DNA of 64,000 nt. Source: Calliphora vicina. Its lineage: Eukaryota > Arthropoda > Insecta > Diptera > Calliphoridae. The notes beneath the pieces are model-generated. The model did not search any database, was not told the origin of the DNA, and was given only the letters and a program-made list of their open reading frames with translations. Shown in pieces: positions 56,816 through 64,000 of this stretch. Positions within the stretch are counted from its first letter, which is position 1, and the number at the start of each line of letters is the position of its first letter. The stretch spans positions 85,209,895 to 85,273,894 of the forward strand of contig NC_088783.1 in NCBI RefSeq assembly GCF_958450345.1. Direction: 5' to 3'. Both the position numbers and the translations under genes were made by a program.

Positions 56816-57784
56816 TATGGGGCATTTCATGCCAAGTCGAGGTCTTCCGATGAAAGTTGCACCAATGTTAGTTGTATTGGATAGTAACTCAGACAAATTT
56901 TTCAACGAGATCGGTCAAGAACTCTCTGAGTTAGAGGGGGTTCAAAATTTGACATTTTGGTCAAGCAGGTGTTTTTTCTTACCCATGTAACTTATTACCT
57001 ATTGTTGTTAGCAAAATGTGTCCCAAATGGTTTAGATAGCTCCTTCTTCAATCTTTCGAAAAAAAAATTTAATATTTTTTTCCCGAAATCAAACATTTTT
57101 TTACCTTTTTTCAAAATGGGCCCTTTTTCTTAAAATAAAGCTAAGATATTTTCCTTGAAGACCTATTTGGTCGCTTAGAGGGATGAGAGTTCGGCATATA
57201 TTAAAATAAATGTTTTGTAACTCAAAACATACAATCTTTGACTTTTTTAGCAAAATTAAAAACTTTGTTTACTTTTTCAAAATAGGGTCCTTATTCAATT
57301 TTTTTTTTAGCTCAAACAAAATCTGAGATATTTTCCTTGAAGACCCTTTTGGGCACTTTTTTCAAATATTTATTTTGATAGATATAAGGTCTAATGCACA
57401 GTGTACACTAATATACAAATATATCCTAAAGAAAATTAAATATGCAATAAAATGGAAATATATGCATTTATAACAAAATATGCAACAATAAATCGATTTT
57501 GTTGCAAATTCTTCGATTCGGAAAGATAAATTGTCAAAAGTGATTTTGAGTTACTGACTATAAATATGCATTTGCATAGAAATCCTTGCCCTGGTAATAA
57601 GTTATATGGTTAAGAAAAAAACACCTGCTTGGCCAAAATGAAAAACTCAGAGAGTTCTCAACCGATCTTGTTGAAAAATTGTGTCTGAATTACTATCCAA
57701 TAGAACTAACCTTGAGGAAACTTTCATACCGATCGGAAGACATCGATTTCAAAAGTTGGTTCACTTGACATGAAATGCCCCATA
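56816..57784. mobile_element. Foldback element, copy C (short, decayed)
   Basis: Ends TATGGGGCATTTCATGCCAA and inverse (...CATGAAATGCCCCATA) with TA on both sides (56814-56815, 57785-57786), as in copies A and B. The left arm keeps about one and a half tandem units (57170, 57350). The right arm has lost its units and instead holds atatgc-rich sequence (57400-57590) like the ends of the CAGGGAAACC hAT MITEs. Confidence 0.75.
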
Positions 57785-58958
57785 TACATTTAGTATAATG
57801 GCGATAAAAACAATGTTAGAAATCACATGCCAATAAACTAAAACGAAATTATATTAAAATTTCGCGAGATATATTTTAATAAAATTATTATAACACTATC
57901 TTGACATATATAAAAAGAAGTGTACATTTTGATGTCACCACTAACTGCGAAAACGGGTCGACCGATTTCAACCAAAATTTCAGGGTACGTTGGATGGTCT
58001 GTAGATGGTTTATGTGAAGTTTACACGAAATCGGCATAGTGGATCCGGAGATATGGCTGGACCGAATTTTATCAAATTTTCAGATTTTTGATTTTCGGTC
58101 TGTGGGCGGAGGGGCGTGGTAAAATCAAATTTTTACACTATAAAAACAAACTTTTGCAAATAAAAAAAAGTTAAAAAATAATCCAAAAAAAAAAAATTGC
58201 CAAAAAATGATTTTTATTTTTTCATTCGAGAAATAAATGCTTTTTTTCATTCCCAACGATCAAACAATGCTAATTTTAATTTCGTTGCTTAACATCATTC
58301 TAAAAATTTTAATTCACAGTGGTGTACTCTGAAACGAATCATTTGGTGTAACATGTCCGGTACATACCAAATTTTCATATCGTTCGATAAAACAAGTAGG
58401 CCGCTGTTAACATTGTATTATAAAAGTGCTTTTATATTATCAACCGATGATAAAAAAAATTTTCGAAAGTACAACTAATATAGTAAACAACGTCGACAAA
58501 TCAGATTTCCAAATGCAAATGAATATTCAATCCGTTGCACAGTGGGAGAAAACCCTAATTATATAAAAAAACCCCATTTATATAAAAATATTGCAGGCAA
58601 GGAGGTAAGCTAATAAAGTAATGCAAAATGGGTACTGCTAGAATGAGCGGTAGTGGCTGCTAAACTACACTACCTCGGAAGAAATTCTATACTATTTTCA
58701 ATTGTAAGAAATTATTTTAATATATCTTTCAAAAAATTTAAATTATATAAGTAATTTTATTTATAGCAAGTAACTATTTAAATCTATAGATTTAATTTAA
58801 ATTCATATAAAATTAAACTTTGTTTAGTTATAAATAAGTTTATAACGAATAACAATTATTACATATGAAATGATTTTATTTCATTATTATAAATAATTTA
58901 ATTAATTTTGTTACAATTTTGTGAATTTTTATTATGAGGTTTTTAAAATTTATTTAAA

Positions 58959-59067
58959 TTAGTCGTCTTCAGAGTCTAATGAATCACTAGGAAGTAATGG
59001 ATCCAACAAAAGTTGCCTAACATCTTTCGATAACAGTTCCACTTTTGTATAGCTTGCAGATGAAGTT
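58959..59067 (-). pseudogene. Conserved exon-like segment, paralogue
   Basis: Reverse strand; same acceptor (atcaacattgtccag), frame, 35-codon length and stop as 39542-39650, ending DSLDSEDD. See that entry for interpretation. Confidence 0.45.
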
Positions 59068-59125
59068 CTGGACAATGTTGATATAACAAAGCGTTAAAAC
59101 AAATATATTAATATTTACATAAAAC

Positions 59126-59241
59126 TACAATTTACCTTATTTATTTATGAAAAACGGGATTTGGAAAATCCCGAAAACCCCGGGATTTAAAATTATAAAA
59201 TCCCGGTCTTCGGGAACGGGATTCCCCATTTGGCATCTCTA
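59126..59241 (-). mobile_element. Deletion derivative of the TAGAGATGCC hAT
   Basis: Only the left ~110 bp of the 38590-39483 element remains (inverse of TAGAGATGCC...cccggg..tttcataaata...aaattgta). It sits between two perfect copies of CATAAAAC (59118-59125 and 59242-59249), the same 8-bp site as in the paralogue. The insertion therefore predates the split of the two host elements. Confidence 0.75.
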
Positions 59242-59403
59242 CATAAAACGCTTTGCAAATGTTATATTTTTAATCTATATAAAGCACTACCATATTTAAA
59301 AGGACTCATAATTTTAAGTCAAATTTGGTATATGGGCATTTATTTTTAGCAAATTGTAAGTAGTTAGAATTACATAAATTTCATTTTTATATAATGTAAT
59401 TAC

Positions 59404-60289
59404 CAGGGAAACCAAAATATGCAAATGCATGTTTTTTCTGGTGAGTCTAATGAGCACTTGGATAAGATATTTACACGTTTCAGAACTATTTAAGAATTTT
59501 GGCATCGATTTGTTAGAGCATATTTTTGCATATTTTACCCTTAAATACATATTTTTGCATATATTTGTTTTAAGAGCATATTTATGTCATATTTTGCGTT
59601 TTTAGAGCATATTTTACTGTTTAATAGCATATTTTGAGTTTATCAAAAGCAAGTTTTGTCTTACTTATTTTTCGCTGTTGTGTTACAGGTTTTTACTTCC
59701 TTTGTTTAAAATTCAAAATTGAAAAATAGATGGCTTTTCACCAACAAAAAAAAATTTTAAAAACAATTTTTTTTTTTTAAATTTAAAATAACAATTCGAA
59801 AAATTTTTTTATCCAAAAAATGAAAAAACTAAAAAAAATTGTTGTTCACCTAAAAATATTTAAATTTTTTATTTTGAAGTATAATTAGGTGAAGGGTATA
59901 TAAGATTCGGCACAGCCGAATACAGATCTCTTACTTGTTTTAATATAAAATAAGCACTATTTTAATAATAGCTCCATCTAAATGTCAAATTTTAGTTCTA
60001 ATTCAAACTTAACCGTTCTAAGTGTTAAAGAAATATTGTCTTTTAAATTTGCTCCTGTAACATCAGTTGATGTCGAAAGAAAGTTTTCTATGTTTAAAAA
60101 TGTTTTCAGATCCAATAGACAACGATTTTTATTTGAAAATTTAAGTAAATTTTTTTTGGTTAAAAATTATGTAAAAGTTTGTTTTTTTAAGAGCATATTT
60201 TTTAAATTTTAAGAGCATATTTTAAAGTTGTTACTGCATATTTAAAGCGCCTAAAACGCTTTTTTTATAGCATATTTCCGGTTTCCCTG
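59404..60289. mobile_element. hAT MITE, CAGGGAAACC ends, copy 2
   Basis: Ends CAGGGAAACCAAAATATGCA and the inverse of CAGGGAAACCGGAAATATGC, with a perfect 8-bp duplication GTAATTAC (59396-59403, 60290-60297). It is the inverse of 39824-40712, including the embedded CCGAAT hairpin-repeat fragment (59887-59941). Confidence 0.9.
59982..60212 (+). pseudogene. hAT transposase C-terminal dimerisation domain
   Basis: A 76-codon frame; residues 24-57 read APVTSVDVERKFSMFKN then VFRSNRQRFLFENLSKFF. This is the conserved hAT C-terminal motif (P-x-T-S-x-x-x-E-R-x-F-S ... R..L...N). The catalytic part is missing. The copy at about 39950-40125 (minus strand) is the same remnant. It marks the autonomous parent of this MITE family. 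Confidence 0.8.
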
Positions 60290-60916
60290 GTAATTACCAA
60301 TAACACTTCTTATATACAATCTTAAAAAAATAAGGAACAAATTTAGTACGAGATTTTACATCGTCCCAACGATAATAATTTCTTAAAAAAATTATATAAA
60401 TTCACCTCGCACTTTTTCGCAGCTAAATTTTTCACCATATGTTTATAGACTACATATGCTGAAAAATTTAGCTGCGATATTGGTAAAAAAATTAGGACTG
60501 CATCTCACAGCATTAGTAACTGGCAACCTTCCGAAAATTCAAAAAGTAAAAAAAAAAATTCTATAAGAATATGGCTATTGGTTATCACAAACAGCGGAAA
60601 ATATATTTTTATTTTTCTGATTTACCAAGCCTCATATTCCATCTACATAAAAAAAAGTAAAAATACAACTTAAAGAAAATCTTGTACTATCCAGCTTAAC
60701 AACAACTTTGAAACCAATTCTTCATAAAAAAAATTTCTGAAAAATTGTTTACATTAAAATAGTTGTCAAAACCAAACCACTGAAGTTATTAATAAATGTT
60801 AAATATTTTTAAGTACAGCAACAACTATAGATTGAAACTACATAACAATAAATCAAATATGCGAAAGTTTTTTTTTTTTATTTTGCGCCACTAAATTGTT
60901 GATTTCTCCCACAGTG

Positions 60917-61300
60917 CGTTGTCGACAAGGTATTCCAAGTCTTACAACCATCTACAAAAATTCGGATTGGCTGTGGGAACGTGTAATTTTGTTACCAAAA
61001 AATGATGATGTCAACAAGCTCAATGAGCGAATTAATTGAAACTGACTGGCGAAACAATGCAATACAAATCGATTGACACAGTAATGAACGAAGAATTATG
61101 CAACGGAACACGATTGACCATCAAAAATTGTTCACCAAATTTAATTGAGGCAATAATCGGAGGCAGATTAAAATGCGAAGACGTAATGATTTCAAGCATA
61201 CCAAAGATTTCCAACGACAAAGCATAAGGCCAATCGTTGACTATTGCTGGCTTACATTTGGAAAATTCATGTTTTGTATGTGGATTGCTCCCGAGTAAAT
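60917..61300 (+). pseudogene. Helitron Pif1-like helicase, C-terminal remnant
   Basis: Across two or three frames it reads WLWERVILLPKNDDVNKLNE, then MQYKSIDTVMN, LCNGTRLTIKN, IEAIIGGRLKCEDVMI and QSLTIAGLHLENSCFV. These are the expected order of the C-terminal Pif1/Helitron helicase blocks (ERAILxPKN.., YxSxDxV, LCNGTRL, AQGQSL..GLxLxxPxFxHGQLYVA). The 63-codon frame at 61036-61227 is one clean part. Stops, frame slips and truncation make it inactive. Confidence 0.8.
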
Positions 61301-61553
61301 AAAAAAAAAACCTATATCCCCTGTCGTTAAGATGAATTCATAAATATAATGTCGCCTTTGCCTTAAATACATCCGTTTCTTTTTTTTAAGGACATATCAT
61401 GCCACTGTACTTATAGATATCTGCTACAACTTTGTCAAATGATCACCTCAGTGTTTTGGGTGCAATGTCAGGTCGACACTGTATATTCAAATCGAGATGT
61501 AATATAAAACAGAATTATTGTACGGGCCAGCAACGCGGACCGGGTTCAGCTAG

Positions 61554-62283
61554 TTATATTATATTATTATACAGTTTAATTTGAAGAGCTTGGCTTAGGC
61601 TTTTTAAATCATTACTATGCTAAGAATGTTTTCGCTGATGATACATATGTGTGAACACGAATCCACAATAACTAAGTTTAGCCTGTCGGATAAACAATGA
61701 ACCAAATGGCTTGCGGATTTGACTCCTTTATATTAGCTTGTAAACCGTTTTTAAAACAAAACATTACATGTGCTCCGTTGTACGATTGGCATTGGAATAT
61801 TTTTTTTGGGTTCCTAAAACCCCATGATTAATGTTCTAGGGCACTGGAATCTCTTAACGGAACAATCTACAAATCCAAAAAAATCTTTCTGCGACTTTCC
61901 AAATGTTTATCTGGGGTGGCTGGGGCGGTTTCCTATTAGTTTAGAACATTTTTTGTTTGAAACACAAAAGAAAATTTGTTTAAACTATCTTAATATATTA
62001 GGATTTTATGACAATATATTCTAATAGCAGACCGTTTGAATCCCCAAATATATTTCAAAAAATAATACATAAAACACAAATAATGAATGTAATTAAAAAA
62101 ATTTTGACTTAAAAAATAGTTATTTATATAATGTATCAAACAAAACACGTCGTGATCCCCAGTTTCGTAAGAATTCGTAAAAATGCTTAGCTTTATAATC
62201 GCTAGCAGTTAGAAAATGGGGGCCTAGTGATTTAAAAAAATATTATATTCATTTTCTGTAATTGAGTGAGTATATCGATGAAA
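61554..62283. other. Non-coding stretch
   Basis: No gene recognised. The short segments at 61820-61985 and 62015-62040 (ccgtttgaatccccaaa) resemble nothing I can name. Confidence 0.35.
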
Positions 62284-62291
62284 TCATTAAG

Positions 62292-63585
62292 CAGTGTTGC
62301 CAATTTAGCCCTTTTCAATATAGTTTAGCCACAAAAAAATTAATTTTGCCTTTAGCCATTTTTTTATCCTTTTTTATTTTCAGTTAGCCATAAATCAAAA
62401 CTTATGTATTTACTCTAATGATCTAAAATTTTTGGTGTTGAAAATTAGTAAAATCAGTTCAAAAAAGTTGGCAGGAATATTATGACAAAAATCAACAAAA
62501 AATTTTGAACCAGGAAGAGCATTCATAACGCTGTATTCTTGCATGGTTGCTCAGAATTGTGTTTCAACAGCCAAAACTCTGTAACTTTTGAAACGATTGA
62601 GATATTTTTGTTTTTTTTTTTAATGTACAGATAACTTCTTGAAAACCCATATCTAAATGGTCATAAAATCATATATTAGACTCATAAATATAAGAAGGTT
62701 AAATAAAAACGACTACAAAGATTTAAATTAAAATGCCATAACTAATATAGGGAAAATTGGCGTTATATGAATAAATTTGTTTAATGTTAATGTTTTACGC
62801 GCGGGTCCGGGCATTTATAAAATTATATATAGGGTTAAAGAGAATACTTTTAACTTTATCTGGGTGATGTATTTTTTTGAAAGAAAAATTCAGTTTATTA
62901 TAGGTAATAGTTTAGTTATGATCATTTATATCTGATCAGATATAAAAAATTAACTTTTTTCCAAAATTAAATTAAATATTTGTATTTATAGGATGCCACA
63001 CCCGTAATTTCTAATATTTTGACCAAATATTTTGGCTACCTTAGTTTTGATATGTTTACTAACTAATGGCAAAATTTATGTTTTTGCAAAGAAAATCAAT
63101 TCTGTCCGACGACGTGTATAATTTTTAGAATATTTTTTTCTGCATTACATGAGAGGCATATTTGCCATATATTCACTTATTCTCCATCGATTTCGAAGTT
63201 TTAAAAAAGGATTACTTTATACATAATTTGTCTTTCATATAAAAAAATTTCCCAGAAGCATTTTGCAGGCCAGGTGATAAAAACGAGGTTTTAAAAACAT
63301 CGGCACATGATATACGTGTAGCCACATATTACGTTATTTTAAAGTTAAGGATCAACATACAGTAATAAATATTCTTATTTTCTTGCATTTGAACGTGTGT
63401 TATATTCATACATTTTTGTTTGTCTATTCTGCATAGCCAAATGTAACATTCTAAGTTGTTTTTTGTGTCATATGTTGTATTTTTTTAATTAAAAATGTTA
63501 GCCCTTTTTTAGCCCTTTTTTAGCATTTTTTAGCCTTTTTTCTAAGTATTTAGCACTTTTTGTTCACCAAGAATTGGCAACACTG
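62292..63585. mobile_element. hAT-type MITE, CAGTGTTGCCAATT ends
   Basis: Ends CAGTGTTGCCAATTTAGCCC and the inverse of CAGTGTTGCCAATTCTTGGT. The 8-bp flanks tcattaag (62284-62291) and tcactaag (63586-63593) agree at 7 of 8. Subterminal tttagccctttt / ttagccatttt words recur many times at both ends (62308-62395, 63498-63560). The interior is AT-rich with no coding content. Confidence 0.85.
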
Positions 63586-63593
63586 TCACTAAG

Positions 63594-64000
63594 TATCGAT
63601 AAAAATTTTCAAGACAGCCTCAAGATTAATTGATACGAGCATTTATTAAAATTGAATTGTTTTTGGATTTATCACATTGGGTAGAATAGAGCAATTCGCC
63701 AAACACAACGCAAACGGTTTGCAATATGCCCCAGTATGTGTTTGGCAATTTAAACACATAAATATCTTGATAATAAAAATTATTACAAATATGTTTATTT
63801 GTAAGCCAATCAATAACCTTATCAAAATTAAGAATTATCTGCACATAAATTATAATTTGTAAATAATGCACTATAGAAAAAAAACCAACAACTAGTTAAT
63901 TAACTTATTACTATATTCTCGTGCTAGTGTAGGGTATCATATAGTCGGGAAAGTCAAAATATAACTATATATATTGTTACTTGTTTTTCATATGAATTTC
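63594..64000. other. Non-coding end of window
   Basis: 63930-63990 (gtgtagggtatcatatagtc...attgttacttgttttt) is a decayed, inverted end of the GGTCGG hairpin repeat. Nothing else recognised. Confidence 0.4.

Larger units (their letters stand above)
58538..60916 (+). mobile_element. Transib-like CACAGTG-ended element, copy 1
   Basis: Begins CACAGTGGGAGAAAACCC and ends with the inverse of CACTGTGGGAGAAATCAACA. A perfect 5-bp duplication CGTTG stands on both sides (58533-58537, 60917-60921). CACWGTG ends with a 5-bp, G/C-containing duplication are what Transib elements show. It contains a hAT deletion derivative (59126-59241), a complete hAT MITE (59404-60289) and the exon-like segment 58959-59067. 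No full transposase is present. The paralogue in the opposite orientation is at 37822-41082. Confidence 0.75.
57899..61553 (+). mobile_element. Helitron, non-autonomous, with nested elements
   Basis: The 5' end is TCTTGACATATATAAAAAGA following an A; the leader (gaaaacgggtcgaccgattt, atttcagggtacg) is of the kind common at Helitron 5' ends. The 3' end is gcggaccgggttcagCTAG followed by T (61553/61554). TC start, CTAG end and A/T insertion are the Helitron signature, and helicase coding (60917-61300) lies near the 3' end. The Rep domain and most of the helicase are absent. The CAC-ended element 58538-60916 is inserted in it. Confidence 0.7.

Overview
This is eukaryotic, AT-rich, intergenic or intronic DNA from a higher dipteran, most likely a calyptrate fly such as a blowfly or house-fly relative. 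That assignment is an inference from its dispersed hairpin/microsatellite repeats with a mini-me-type core, its mariner, Jockey-type, hAT, Helitron and foldback elements, and its A+T bias. I find no convincing host gene, rRNA or functional tRNA. Nearly all recognisable content is transposable elements, most of them broken and nested inside one another.

Layout. 0-6 kb: a tRNA-derived SINE with a perfect 11-bp target duplication, divergent foldback arms, a mariner remnant and a solo-LTR-like repeat. 6.9-10.6 kb: a hairpin-ended repeat interrupted by a 2.2-kb foldback element and carrying an uninterrupted (ACAG)170 array. 13-14.4 kb: a broken RNase-H LINE. 16.6-22 kb: a mariner split by a hAT element with an 8-bp target duplication; the hAT itself contains a 5'-truncated Jockey-like LINE and a 2.4-kb near-perfect palindrome. 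25.6-28 kb: a broken endonuclease/RT LINE. 33.6-42 kb: LINE fragments holding (a) a 2.9-kb DNA transposon with ~365-bp inverted repeats and CAC ends that encodes a large, little-characterised, DDE-like protein, and (b) a CACTGTG-ended element that carries two hAT insertions. 43.9-54.3 kb: two hairpin/microsatellite repeats, a CAC-ended foldback with a nested hAT, a hAT containing a second foldback copy, and LTR remnants. 56.3-61.6 kb: a Tc1-like deletion derivative, a third foldback copy, then a Helitron containing a CACAGTG-ended element that contains hAT insertions. 62.3-63.6 kb: a hAT-type MITE.

The most interesting candidates are the 34529-37427 transposon and the pair of Transib-like CAC-ended elements at 37822-41082 and 58538-60916. 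In the first, the protein, the in-frame 60-bp intron and the long inverted repeats together define a coherent autonomous-like element. The Transib-like pair are paralogues in opposite orientation. Each shows the empty insertion site for the small hAT element present in the other, which dates those hAT insertions directly.

Similarities were judged by eye. Boundaries backed by target duplications are precise to the base; other boundaries are approximate.
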